Shown piece after piece: positions 51,971-61,058 of a DNA stretch of 64,000 bases. Source of the DNA: RGIG9608 sp045602425 (GTDB lineage Bacteria; Bacteroidota; Bacteroidia; Bacteroidales; Paludibacteraceae). The notes under the pieces were generated by a model. That model made no database searches. It saw only the letters and a program-made list of their open reading frames with translations, and was not told where the DNA came from. Within the stretch, counting starts at the first letter, position 1. Each line of letters opens with the position of its first letter. The stretch lies in the NCBI GenBank assembly GCA_045602425.1, contig JAZSBO010000016.1, forward strand, positions 82,083 to 146,082, given 5' to 3'. Both the position numbers and the translations under genes were made by a program.

Positions 51971-52455
51971 GACTTGAATGTGAAATTTTTCTGGGAAAAA
52001 TAACTAAAAAGAACCGTAAATACAGTTGTCAGCATTTTCGATGGGGTAGGATAGAATCCGCATACCTCGACAAATATTTTTAAACAGACATAGTTGATGA
52101 CAACGCATCCTGCCACTACCAATGCATAACGAACGAATTGAACTTTGCCGACCAACGAAGATCCTCTGAAGCTGATGTATTTTGATAATAAAAACCCTGA
52201 TATGAAAGTGATAGGAAAGGTTATAAACATAGTTCCGATATGTGGAGTAAAAGCCACAATGCCTAAATCGACAACTTGTTTTCTTACAACGAAGTGAAAT
52301 ACTAAAAAGTATAGTATCCAATCAAACACCATGTTACTCGCTCCACAAACGCCATATCTAAATATATCGACTGAAATAATTCGCTTGAAAGGAGGATAAA
52401 AGAAATCAATCATACGAATAATGTCTAACTGTATTTTCTTTAAAAGGTCATGCAC
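51967..52455 (-). CDS. GtrA-family membrane protein
   Basis: A 162-aa protein with four membrane segments of the GtrA family: RYGVCGASNMVFDWILYFLV (about 33-52), ITFPITFISGFLLSKYISF (about 78-96), and the C-terminal PSKMLTTVFTVLFSYFSQKN, which is the family end motif. GtrA proteins are thought to move undecaprenyl-linked sugars across the membrane. The start is GTG 52455, since no ATG is in frame nearby; an internal ATG at 52413 is possible. It lies upstream of the flippase-like gene in one operon. Confidence 0.85.
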   Translation of the reverse strand: MHDLLKKIQLDIIRMIDFFYPPFKRIISVDIFRYGVCGASNMVFDWILYFLVFHFVVRKQVVDLGIVAFTPHIGTMFITFPITFISGFLLSKYISFRGSSLVGKVQFVRYALVVAGCVVINYVCLKIFVEVCGFYPTPSKMLTTVFTVLFSYFSQKNFTFKS

Positions 52456-52602
52456 GTTTTTAATTCTTAAATTTGGAATAATGATGTATTCTTTTTATTT
52501 TTGCCCGATTTTAGGGCAAATTTATAAAAAATACTTTTGGAATAGCCCCTTTGTCTAACGAATAATTAATAGAAATGGACGATCTGGCAGGTAAGCAATA
52601 TT

Positions 52603-53385
52603 ATGAAAGAAGTAAGAGCCAAAAAGCATTTGGGGCAACACTTCCTGCGGGATTTGTATATTGCCCAACGAATTGCCGATAGTCTTGTATTTGACGGCAC
52701 AATGCCCGTACTCGAAATAGGTCCGGGTATGGGAGTTCTTACCCAATATCTTCTTCAAAATAAAAATATTGATTTAACTGCTGTTGAAATTGATACAGAG
52801 TCAGTCTCCTATTTGCGTAAGCATTTTCCAAATCTAAAATTGATTGAAGGCGATTTTTTAAAAATGGAGTTGAAAGATGTTTTTCAATCAACATTCTGTA
52901 TAATAGGTAATTATCCTTATAATATATCGACTCAAATATTTTTTAAATTGCTTGACTATCGTGATCAAGTCCCTTGTCTGTCGGGAATGATACAAAAAGA
53001 GGTGGCCGAGCGAATAGCATCGAAACCGTGTTGTAAAGCTTATGGAATTTTGAGTGTTTTGTTACAAGCATATTACGATGTAGAATATTTATTTACAGTT
53101 TCTGAACATGTATTTGATCCTCCGCCCAAGGTCAAATCGGCTGTTTTTCGCCTAACTCGTAATCAAACAAAAAGCCTCGGATGCGATGAGTCAATGTTTA
53201 GAACAGTGGTAAAAACAGCCTTCAATCAGCGACGAAAAACTATGCGAAATTCGTTACGTTCTTTGGTAGAAAATAATTCAGAGTTGTTGAAAAATACAAT
53301 CTTTGACAAAAGACCGGAACAATTGAGTGTAGAAGAATTCGTAGATTTAACTAATCTGATTGTTTTACAGAAAAAAAGAAACTAA
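52603..53385 (+). CDS. rsmA: 16S rRNA dimethyladenosine transferase RsmA (KsgA)
   Basis: A 260-aa methyltransferase that dimethylates A1518 and A1519 of 16S rRNA. AKKHLGQHFLRD (about 5-16) is the family start. VLEIGPGMGVLTQYLL (about 36-51) is the SAM loop and IIGNYPYNISTQI (about 99-111) contains the catalytic NxPY motif. VFDPPPKVKSAVFRL lies in the C-terminal half. It is followed one base later by corA. A small hairpin (TTGCCC/GGGCAA, near 52501-52520) lies in the upstream divergent region. Confidence 0.97.
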   Translation: MKEVRAKKHLGQHFLRDLYIAQRIADSLVFDGTMPVLEIGPGMGVLTQYLLQNKNIDLTAVEIDTESVSYLRKHFPNLKLIEGDFLKMELKDVFQSTFCIIGNYPYNISTQIFFKLLDYRDQVPCLSGMIQKEVAERIASKPCCKAYGILSVLLQAYYDVEYLFTVSEHVFDPPPKVKSAVFRLTRNQTKSLGCDESMFRTVVKTAFNQRRKTMRNSLRSLVENNSELLKNTIFDKRPEQLSVEEFVDLTNLIVLQKKRN

Positions 53386-53386
53386 A

Positions 53387-54334
53387 ATGTCGGAATTTAA
53401 ATTGTTTTATAGAGAAAATGGGCGTTTGAGAATATCTAAAGATATACAAACTCTTAAAAGTGTTCAGAAAGAAGATATCCTTTGGATAGACCTTAACGAT
53501 GTTGAGGTGGAAGTGGAGAGCGAATTGGAGCAATTCTTGAAAATTTATATTCAAGAAGAGGAAGAGATGGAAGAAATCGAGATTAGTTCTCGTTACATAC
53601 AAACGGAAGATAGTATGGTAGCTAACTCGCATTTTTTGCTTGATAACTATTCGGTTGAAGCTGTTTCGTTTATTGTAAAAGGTAGCATTTTGGTATCAGT
53701 GCGTGATGCACAGTTGAAGTCGTTTGATGAGACGCTACGAAAGATTTTTGCAAATCAACGTAATTTTCCAACAGGATATCATGTGCTTGTGGCTTTGTTT
53801 GAAACACGGGTTGAGTACGATGCAGATATGATAGAAGATGTTACTGACGAGGTTAGTGCTTTGAGTAAACGAATAACATCTATTGAGTCACCTGACGAAG
53901 ATTTGCTTTTAGAAATTAAAAACTTGCAAGAGAAAATAATGGTGTTGCGTCAGAATATTATTGACAAACAACGTATTATTTCGAATATGATAAAATGTGA
54001 GTTAATTCCTGAAGAGTTGCGTTCACGCCTTTCGGTAATTATAAAAGACGTAAATTCCTTGTTTGAATATACGCGTTTTGGTGTAGATAGACTTGACTAT
54101 TTGCAAGATACTTTTCTTGGTTTGGTTAATATACAGCAGAATAAAATCATCAAAATTTTTACGGTGGTTTCGGTTATATTTCTTCCACCGACACTTATTG
54201 CAAGTATGTATGGAATGAACTTCGACTTTATGCCCGAATTGCATTGGCAGTATGGTTATCCGTTTGCAATATTTTTGATGATAGCTTTTGCTTCGATAAT
54301 TTTATTAGTGTTTAAAAAGAAAAGGTGGCTTTGA
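53387..54334 (+). CDS. corA: CorA-type magnesium/cobalt transporter
   Basis: A 315-aa channel-type divalent cation transporter. The long cytoplasmic N-terminal domain is acidic and helical (EEEEMEEIEIS; DVTDEVSALSKRITSIESPD). The two C-terminal membrane helices are joined by the signature YGMNF (about 275-279), which forms the pore entrance. The C-terminus is basic (FKKKRWL), as expected. The ATG at 53387 is chosen over an upstream TTG that overlaps rsmA. Its stop overlaps the xerD start (TGATG). Confidence 0.95.
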   Translation: MSEFKLFYRENGRLRISKDIQTLKSVQKEDILWIDLNDVEVEVESELEQFLKIYIQEEEEMEEIEISSRYIQTEDSMVANSHFLLDNYSVEAVSFIVKGSILVSVRDAQLKSFDETLRKIFANQRNFPTGYHVLVALFETRVEYDADMIEDVTDEVSALSKRITSIESPDEDLLLEIKNLQEKIMVLRQNIIDKQRIISNMIKCELIPEELRSRLSVIIKDVNSLFEYTRFGVDRLDYLQDTFLGLVNIQQNKIIKIFTVVSVIFLPPTLIASMYGMNFDFMPELHWQYGYPFAIFLMIAFASIILLVFKKKRWL

Positions 54335-55230
54335 TGGACAAAAAGGCTATACTTGATAAATATCATGCTTTTTTAGTCCTTGAGAAATCGTTGTCGCCAA
54401 ATACTGTTGAAGCATATGAACGCGATATATTATATTTCCTAAATTATATTGACGAAGCTCATCTCGATTTTCTTACTATTGAGCATGTTCATTTGGCTGA
54501 CTTTATGGTTGTGTTGTGTGAAATGGGCTTGCAAGCTCGATCACAAGCTCGTATCGTATCAGGTATAAAGTCTTTTTATCGTTTTTTGTTATACGAGGAG
54601 TGCATAGAAACAGACCCAACTGATTTGCTTGAAGTGCCAGAAATAGGCTTTCATTTGCCTGAGGTTTTAACCCTTGAGGAAATAGATAAACTTGTGAATG
54701 TAATTGATTTGTCGAAACCAGAAGGGCGTAGAAATCGTGCCATTATAGAGACTCTTTATGGATCGGGGTTACGAGTTTCAGAATTGGTTGGTTTGCGAAT
54801 TTCAGATATATACTTCGAACATAAATATATGAAAGTAACAGGGAAAGGTAGTAAACAACGCTTTGTACCTATTTCCGATGAAGCAGAAAAACAGATTAAA
54901 CTTTGGTTTTTGGACAGGAATATTCTTTCGATAAAGCATGGCGAAGAAGATTATCTTTTTCTCAACAGACGTGGAAAACATCTAACTCGTGTTATGATTT
55001 TTACAATTATAAAACGCTTAGCTATTGATGCAGGGATAAAGAAAAATATCAGCCCGCATACTTTTCGTCATTCTTTTGCTACGCATTTGTTAGAAAATGG
55101 AGCAAATCTGCGTGCAATACAACAATTATTGGGACACGAAAGCATAATGACTACAGAGATTTACACGCATATAGATGTAAAACTCCTTCGTCAAGAAATC
55201 ATCAATAAACATCCGCGAAATAGAGAATAA
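54334..55230 (+). CDS. xerD: Tyrosine recombinase XerD
   Basis: A 298-aa recombinase that resolves chromosome dimers with XerC at dif. There is an N-terminal SAM-like domain (LEKSLSPNTVEAYERDILYF). The catalytic residues are the Arg in GSGLRVSELVGLR (about 146-158), the Lys in VTGKGSKQRFVP, HTFRHSFATHL (His and Arg), LLGHESIMTTEIYTH (His and the nucleophile Tyr). Length, close match to the consensus and its place among core genes make it the housekeeping enzyme, unlike the integrase at 34694. It is coupled to corA. Confidence 0.94.
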   Translation: MDKKAILDKYHAFLVLEKSLSPNTVEAYERDILYFLNYIDEAHLDFLTIEHVHLADFMVVLCEMGLQARSQARIVSGIKSFYRFLLYEECIETDPTDLLEVPEIGFHLPEVLTLEEIDKLVNVIDLSKPEGRRNRAIIETLYGSGLRVSELVGLRISDIYFEHKYMKVTGKGSKQRFVPISDEAEKQIKLWFLDRNILSIKHGEEDYLFLNRRGKHLTRVMIFTIIKRLAIDAGIKKNISPHTFRHSFATHLLENGANLRAIQQLLGHESIMTTEIYTHIDVKLLRQEIINKHPRNRE

Positions 55231-55239
55231 TGTTGTGTG

Positions 55240-57702
55240 TTAATTGTATTTTTTCTGCTTTATTGTAAAAAATACAAAAAGAGATAATAGTACAATTAGC
55301 AGTATAGAACTTGTTATTGCTATGTAGTTACCAATACTAAAAGATTCTGGTTCAAATTTGAATGTAATCTCGTGTTCTCCTACGGGAATTATCATTGCTC
55401 TTAATAAATAATTGGCTCGAAAATAATCAGCTTTCTCTCCATCAATGTAAACATTCCAACCTTTGTCGTAGAAGATTTCAGAGAAAACAGCAAGTTGTTC
55501 TGTCGTTGCTTTTGTGTGGTAAATCAATTTGTTTGGCTCGTAGCTTTCAATATCGATTTTTGCAGTGGAGTCAAATACTATTTTGGGTAATGCTGTAACG
55601 ACATTTTTGTCAATTATTGCAGTTTGTTTTAAATCTTCAACTCCTAAAGTTTGCATTTCCTTGTCAGCATTTTCAACTATTTTGTAATTGCTAACCAACC
55701 ATGCAGCTCCATTTGCATAAGGATTTTCAATAGGTTGAGCATCTTTGTTATAGATAAGGTAACGCATATTTAGCATATTCAGAATATTTGCATATTGCAG
55801 ATTGTTCACGATGTCGCTTATAGTTGTTGCGTTAGATAGCGTTTGCTGAATTTCTTTAGCTAAATAAACGTCAATAATTTCTTGATAACGACGAAGTTTT
55901 GCAGCATGATATCCCCCAATATTTTTATGGAAATAGGCTGGTGAAGCATCATTGAAAATATCAACCGTAGCATCGAGAACACGGAAATAATCTTTGTCTT
56001 TAAGTATAAACTGATCTGCTGCAGAAGGTCTCCTCAAATTATTGATATTTTTAAATTCAAAGTTATCCTCATTGAAATATCTGCGACATATAGGATACAT
56101 ATCTGCTATTATCAAAATGGCTAATAAGAGATAGAGTACATTGTTTTTAAGTTTCCCTAAAGAATGAAAAAACAATATCGTAAACGTTAATGCTATAAGT
56201 AAAAATGAGCGAAAAGCATCGAATTTTAGCATAAGTGTTCTATCTGCAGCAATTGTTTTTTTCAAAAAAGAATAGTCTCCTTGAAATTGCATAGCGTCAG
56301 AAGGCGAGATAAAATCACCCGCTATTGTTGGGAATAAAGTGAACAAAAGACAAATTCCACCTGTGATGCTACCTGCTATAATTAACGATTTTTGTTTTTT
56401 TACTTTTTCTACATTATTGCTTATCAATTCTTTTAGTGCTAACATTGCCATTAGAGCAATACAAAAGCCAGTTGCAACTAAAGTCATCGATACGGTTCGG
56501 AATTTATTGTACATGGGTATGTAGTCGATAAAAAATTCTGTTAAAGTCATAAAATTCCGTCCCCACGAAAGCATTAGGGTAAGTATGATGGTGGCTAAAA
56601 TCCACCATTTTGTACGATTGTTTAAAAGTATGATTCCTACAACGAAAAGAAAAATTACGATGGCACCAAAATAAACAGGTCCAGCTGTAAAAGGTTGGTC
56701 GCCCCAATAGAGAGGCAATCTGAATTGTTGCATTGTTTGCTCAATATTACGTACTCCTCTCTTTTGCAATTCTTTTGCTGTTTCTGATTCTGAGGATAAC
56801 GTACCGACACTTGCTCCTCCTTTGAAATTAGGAATGAGCAGAGTCATCGTTTCGTCAACACCATAACTCCATTGTGTAATATAGTTTTTGTCTAATCCTT
56901 GTTGTTCTCCTGCTTCGGTTATTGTTAGTCCATTGCTTTTGCCACGCATAGTATATTGACTATATTCGTAAGTGGTGAGAAGCATTGTGGCATTCATTCC
57001 AATAGCAATGATGGCTGCTCCACAAAGAAGTCCAAATGTTTTGAAAAAAGGCTTGATTGTTTTTTCTTTTATAGCATAGATAAATTCTGAAATGCCGAAA
57101 AATAATAAAACGAAAAGTGTGTAGTAAAGAATTTGTACGTGATTACTTTTGATAGCTAACGATAAAAATATAGTTGTGAGCAGTGCACCAATAAATTTGT
57201 TTTTACGAAATGCTAAATAAATACTTCCTATTAAAGGTGCCATATAGGCAATAGCTACAACTTTTGTGGCGTGTCCAGCTGCAATAATTATAAAATTGTA
57301 CGAAGCAAAAGTAAATGCTATACTTCCTATTGCAGATAACCATTTGTTTACTCCGAAACAAAGCAGTGCAATATAAAAACAAGTCAAATAAAGAAATATG
57401 AAAAATACACTTGTAGGCAGTTGTTGTAGAATATCTTGAGCATAACCTAGAAAATTGTAATTTTTCGGCATTGTTATTTGGTAAGTAGGCATACCTCCAA
57501 ACATGCTATTTGTCCAAAGCGTTGGTTCGTCGTGTGTTTTGTTATAATCACGAGCTTCTTTGGCAGAATAAGCCCAACTTTCAGTATCGTGACCAAGTAG
57601 AGTTTTCCCTTCGAATACGGGTGAACAATAAAAAAATGCAATAACTAAAAATGTGGTAATAATACCAAATTGTGTTAAAATCTTTTTCCAATTAAATTTC
57701 AT
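55240..57702 (-). CDS. YfhO-family membrane protein
   Basis: An 820-aa protein with about a dozen membrane helices in the first 540 residues and further ones at the end. The C-terminal soluble domain contains VSNYKIVENADKEMQTLG and EIFYDKGWNVYIDGEKADYF, with HEITFKFEPES just before the last helix. These are typical of YfhO, a GT-C-like family linked to sugar transfer onto cell-wall or lipid glycans. An early extracytoplasmic loop GHDTESWAYSAKEARDY fits the GT-C acidic loop. The substrate is unknown. It starts 5 bases after the GT2 stop, so the two form an operon. The ATG at 57702 is preferred over an upstream TTG. Confidence 0.88.
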   Translation of the reverse strand: MKFNWKKILTQFGIITTFLVIAFFYCSPVFEGKTLLGHDTESWAYSAKEARDYNKTHDEPTLWTNSMFGGMPTYQITMPKNYNFLGYAQDILQQLPTSVFFIFLYLTCFYIALLCFGVNKWLSAIGSIAFTFASYNFIIIAAGHATKVVAIAYMAPLIGSIYLAFRKNKFIGALLTTIFLSLAIKSNHVQILYYTLFVLLFFGISEFIYAIKEKTIKPFFKTFGLLCGAAIIAIGMNATMLLTTYEYSQYTMRGKSNGLTITEAGEQQGLDKNYITQWSYGVDETMTLLIPNFKGGASVGTLSSESETAKELQKRGVRNIEQTMQQFRLPLYWGDQPFTAGPVYFGAIVIFLFVVGIILLNNRTKWWILATIILTLMLSWGRNFMTLTEFFIDYIPMYNKFRTVSMTLVATGFCIALMAMLALKELISNNVEKVKKQKSLIIAGSITGGICLLFTLFPTIAGDFISPSDAMQFQGDYSFLKKTIAADRTLMLKFDAFRSFLLIALTFTILFFHSLGKLKNNVLYLLLAILIIADMYPICRRYFNEDNFEFKNINNLRRPSAADQFILKDKDYFRVLDATVDIFNDASPAYFHKNIGGYHAAKLRRYQEIIDVYLAKEIQQTLSNATTISDIVNNLQYANILNMLNMRYLIYNKDAQPIENPYANGAAWLVSNYKIVENADKEMQTLGVEDLKQTAIIDKNVVTALPKIVFDSTAKIDIESYEPNKLIYHTKATTEQLAVFSEIFYDKGWNVYIDGEKADYFRANYLLRAMIIPVGEHEITFKFEPESFSIGNYIAITSSILLIVLLSLFVFFTIKQKKYN

Positions 57703-57706
57703 AATT

Positions 57707-58696
57707 TTATTTGTAAAAGTTATGTTTAAAAGCTCCAAATTCGGGCTTGTTTAAAATAATTCTACTCCAAAATGCGCGAATAAATCCCGTTCCGTAGCCT
57801 ATTAGTTGTACAAAAGAAGCTACAATTGCAATAGCTCCTATTTTTAAATTTTTATACTGAATTGTTGCATTAATAAAAATAAGAAAAGCATATGCCAACG
57901 GAATAATTATTAGCCAATTGAAAAAAAATGCTCCAATTATCAATAAGAGTGTGCCGAGTGTAAATGCCGTTGGAAGCAAGTGTACAAATTTTAATGATTT
58001 CGGATGGCGTTTATAAAGGTTTATTCGAGCAATACCTGAGTTGTGAACCTGTTTGAAAAATTTTTTTAGGTCTGTTCGGCGTTTATGATAAACCCAAGCT
58101 TCAGAAATAAGTTGGCACGAATATCCAGCCTCAAAAATGCGGATACTTAAGTCAATGTCTTCGCCAAATCGCATGGAAGAGAACCCTCCTAATTTTTCAA
58201 AAACATCTTTTCGGATACCAAAATTGAAACTACGTGGATAAAATTTGTCTAACTTCTTTTTTCCTCCTCGAATTCCGCCAGTTGTAAAAAACGATGTCAT
58301 CGCATAACTGATAGCTTTTTGTATATTAGAGAACGATTGATGTGCACAATCTGGACCTCCAAAGGCATCAGTTGGCGATTGTTGTAATCGATTTTCTATT
58401 GTTTCGATATAGTGTGCAGGAACAATGCAGTCAGAGTCTAATATTAAAAGATATTCGCCTGAACTTTTTTCGGCTGCAAAATTTCGTGTTGGTCCGGGAC
58501 CCGAATTCGTTTTGTAGAAATAATGAATCGATAGTCTGTCTTTGAATTTTGCTACAATTTTGTCGCATTTTTTTTCTGAACCATCGTCAACGACTATTAC
58601 CTCAAACGTTTTTACTGTTTGCTGTGCCAAACTATCAAGCAATTCGGCGACTTCGTCTGGACGATTGAAAACGGGAATAATAACAGAAAAATACAT
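57707..58696 (-). CDS. Family 2 glycosyltransferase with C-terminal membrane segments
   Basis: A 329-aa GT2 enzyme. SVIIPVFNRPDEVAELLDSL begins the nucleotide-sugar-binding fold and VIVVDDGSEKKCDKI holds the first Asp pair. LLILDSDCIVPAHYI (about 88-102) contains the DxD metal site. Near residue 175 RFGEDIDLSIRIFEAGYSC is the ED acceptor-site motif. Two to three membrane helices follow (about 240-315). It probably makes a glycolipid at the inner membrane together with YfhO. It has its own promoter at 58725-58756. Confidence 0.92.
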   Translation of the reverse strand: MYFSVIIPVFNRPDEVAELLDSLAQQTVKTFEVIVVDDGSEKKCDKIVAKFKDRLSIHYFYKTNSGPGPTRNFAAEKSSGEYLLILDSDCIVPAHYIETIENRLQQSPTDAFGGPDCAHQSFSNIQKAISYAMTSFFTTGGIRGGKKKLDKFYPRSFNFGIRKDVFEKLGGFSSMRFGEDIDLSIRIFEAGYSCQLISEAWVYHKRRTDLKKFFKQVHNSGIARINLYKRHPKSLKFVHLLPTAFTLGTLLLIIGAFFFNWLIIIPLAYAFLIFINATIQYKNLKIGAIAIVASFVQLIGYGTGFIRAFWSRIILNKPEFGAFKHNFYK

Positions 58697-58724
58697 TTTC
58701 GTAAAAGTTCTTATTTCTAACGTA

Positions 58725-58756
58725 CAAAATTACGTTTTGTGTCCCGAACTCACAAA
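58725..58756 (-). promoter_or_regulatory. Promoter for the GT2-YfhO operon
   Basis: On the minus strand: TTTG (58756-58753), 20 bases, TAATTTTG (58732-58725), 28 bases before the GT2 start codon. Confidence 0.7.
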
Positions 58757-58794
58757 GTTTTTCGTTTTTTTTTTTATATCCGTAATATTCTTAG

Positions 58795-58802
58795 TATTTT
58801 TG
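58795..58802 (+). promoter_or_regulatory. -7 element for the GH92 gene
   Basis: TATTTTTG with a T-rich stretch in the -33 position, 16 bases before the GH92 ATG. Confidence 0.5.
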
Positions 58803-58818
58803 TGAAAAATGCTAAACA

Positions 58819-61014
58819 ATGAAACATTCGTTAAATATTTTATGCCTGATATTTTTGTTTTCGTGTTCGAAAACTGACGATGCAATTCTTTATGTAAATC
58901 CGTTTATAGGTACCGATTATACGGGGAATACGTATCCCGGAGTACAAGTCCCTTTCGGTATGGTACAATTGAGTCCTGACAATGGACTGCCAGGGTGGGA
59001 TCGAATAGCTGGTTATTTTTATCCAGACAGCACGATTGCAGGATTTAGCCATACGCATTTACAGGGGACAGGAGCAGGCGATTTATACGATATTTCGTTT
59101 ATGCCTGTTACAAAACCGTGGAATGAAGCAGAGACTCCGTTGGGAATTCATTCAAAGTTTTCTCATTCTGAAGAATCGGCTTCGGCAGGTTATTATCAAG
59201 TTTTGCTTTCTGATTATGGAATAAATGTGGAATTAACAGCTACACCTCGTGTTGGTATTCAACAATATACTTTCCCTGAAGCCGAATCGGCGATTTTTCT
59301 AAACCTCTCTAAAGCAATGAATTGGGATGCAACAATCGATTCGGATATAGAAGTGTTGGATTCGGTAACGATTTGTGGATATAGATTATCTTCGGGTTGG
59401 GCAAAAGATCAACGCGTTTTTTTTGTTACGCAGTTTTCTCGACCATTTGATAGTGTAAAAATAGATTCGGTGCTGATAGAGACAACAGAAAATCAAAAAC
59501 AACAGGCAAAAGGTTGTATAGCTCAATTCGATTTTAAAACATCGGCGGGTGAAAAAATTGTATTGAAAACAGCAATTTCGGGAGTGAGCACCGACAACGC
59601 ATTGAAAAATTTGGTGGTGGAGGCTCCTCATTTCGATTTTGATAAATATCATGTCGAGGCAAAAAATCTATGGAATAAAGAATTAGGTAAAATCGAAGTA
59701 AAAAGCGAAAATGTCGATGATAAATCATGTTTTTATACGGCACTTTATCATTCTTTTATGGCTCCAACGTTGTTTTCTGATGTGGATAGTTCGTATTTTG
59801 GAGTAGATAAAAACGTGCATTTCGATGCTGATTTTGAAAATTATTCTACGTTTTCACTTTGGGATACTTATCGTGCTGCACATCCGCTTTACACCATCTT
59901 GCAAATGCAACGTACCAACGATATGGTGAAATCTATGTTGGCTCATTACGAGCAATTTGGACGTTTGCCTGTTTGGAATTTTTACGGAAATGAAACGGAT
60001 ATGATGATCGGCTATCATGCTGTTCCTGTGATAGTTGATGCTTGCTTGAAAGGTGTTGGTGATTTTTTTGCTGATGAAGTTTTTGAGGCTTGTTGTGTTT
60101 CTGCTAACAAAGATGATTATAGGGGAATAGGGTTGTATAAAAAGTTGGGTTATGTGCCGTACGATGTTGTGGATAGTTATAACAGTGATAATTGGTCGTT
60201 GTCGCGTACACTTGAATATGCTTTTGATGATTATTGTATTGCGTTGATGGCAACGCAGATGGGAAAAGATTCGCTTGCAGATGTGTTTCTAAAACGTTCT
60301 GAAAATTATAAGAATCTTTATAATCCGATAACATCATTTATGCAACCACGCAATAAAAACGGCGATTTTCAGCCCGATTTTAACCCCGATGATTATACAC
60401 CTCATATTTGTGAAAGTAATGCGTGGCATTATTTTTGGTCGGTGCAGCACGATATTGATGGTTTGATAAAACTTGTGGGAGAAAAACGTTTCGTGCAGAA
60501 ACTTGATAGCATGTTTGCGTATAATCCATCGGTGGATGCCGATTTGCCGATTTTTAGTACAGGCATGATAGGGCAATATGCTCACGGCAACGAGCCGAGT
60601 CATCATGTGGCGTATCTTTACAATGCAGTTAGCAAACCGTGGGAAACGCAGCGATTAGTTACTCGTATAATGAAAGAGTTTTATAAAAACTCACCCGATG
60701 GTTTGTGTGGAAACGAAGATTGCGGACAGATGTCGGCGTGGTATGTCTTTAGTGCTATGGGATTTTATCCTGTCAATCCTGTGAGTCAACGCTACGAGAT
60801 AGGAATGCCTTTGTTTGACAATGTAAAATTACATTTAGAGAATGGTAAAACTTTCGAGATTTCTGTGAAAAACCGCTCGGAAAGGAATTGCTATATCAAT
60901 CAAGTGCGAGTAAATGGTGAGGATTATCATTGTTCTTACTTGACGCACGAGCAGATAATGCAGGGAGCAAAGGTAGAATTCATTTTAGGCGAGCAGCCTA
61001 TCTGCTGGTATTAA
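58819..61014 (+). CDS. Glycoside hydrolase family 92 lipoprotein (alpha-mannosidase type)
   Basis: A 731-aa exo-acting, calcium-dependent glycosidase. The signal peptide ends at a lipobox (FLFSC, Cys about 16). The N-terminal beta domain has VNPFIGTDYTGNTYPGVQVP and AGFSHTHLQGTGAGDLYDIS, both family signatures. The (alpha/alpha)6 barrel has FSLWDTYRAAHPLYTI and SSAMGF-like ends: GNEDCGQMSAWYVFSAMGFY (about 629-648) with the catalytic acidic residues. GH92 enzymes remove alpha-mannose from N-glycans and yeast mannan. It is monocistronic, away from any SusCD pair. Confidence 0.93.
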   Translation: MKHSLNILCLIFLFSCSKTDDAILYVNPFIGTDYTGNTYPGVQVPFGMVQLSPDNGLPGWDRIAGYFYPDSTIAGFSHTHLQGTGAGDLYDISFMPVTKPWNEAETPLGIHSKFSHSEESASAGYYQVLLSDYGINVELTATPRVGIQQYTFPEAESAIFLNLSKAMNWDATIDSDIEVLDSVTICGYRLSSGWAKDQRVFFVTQFSRPFDSVKIDSVLIETTENQKQQAKGCIAQFDFKTSAGEKIVLKTAISGVSTDNALKNLVVEAPHFDFDKYHVEAKNLWNKELGKIEVKSENVDDKSCFYTALYHSFMAPTLFSDVDSSYFGVDKNVHFDADFENYSTFSLWDTYRAAHPLYTILQMQRTNDMVKSMLAHYEQFGRLPVWNFYGNETDMMIGYHAVPVIVDACLKGVGDFFADEVFEACCVSANKDDYRGIGLYKKLGYVPYDVVDSYNSDNWSLSRTLEYAFDDYCIALMATQMGKDSLADVFLKRSENYKNLYNPITSFMQPRNKNGDFQPDFNPDDYTPHICESNAWHYFWSVQHDIDGLIKLVGEKRFVQKLDSMFAYNPSVDADLPIFSTGMIGQYAHGNEPSHHVAYLYNAVSKPWETQRLVTRIMKEFYKNSPDGLCGNEDCGQMSAWYVFSAMGFYPVNPVSQRYEIGMPLFDNVKLHLENGKTFEISVKNRSERNCYINQVRVNGEDYHCSYLTHEQIMQGAKVEFILGEQPICWY

Positions 61015-61016
61015 AA

Positions 61017-61047
61017 AGGGCGGACTTATGCCCGCCCTAAATTTTTG
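61017..61047. terminator. Terminator between GH92 and the CsgG-like gene
   Basis: AGGGCGG (61017-61023) pairs with CCGCCCT (61032-61038), followed by a T-run on the plus strand. It lies between two convergent genes. Confidence 0.85.
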
Positions 61048-61058
61048 ATTTATTGTTG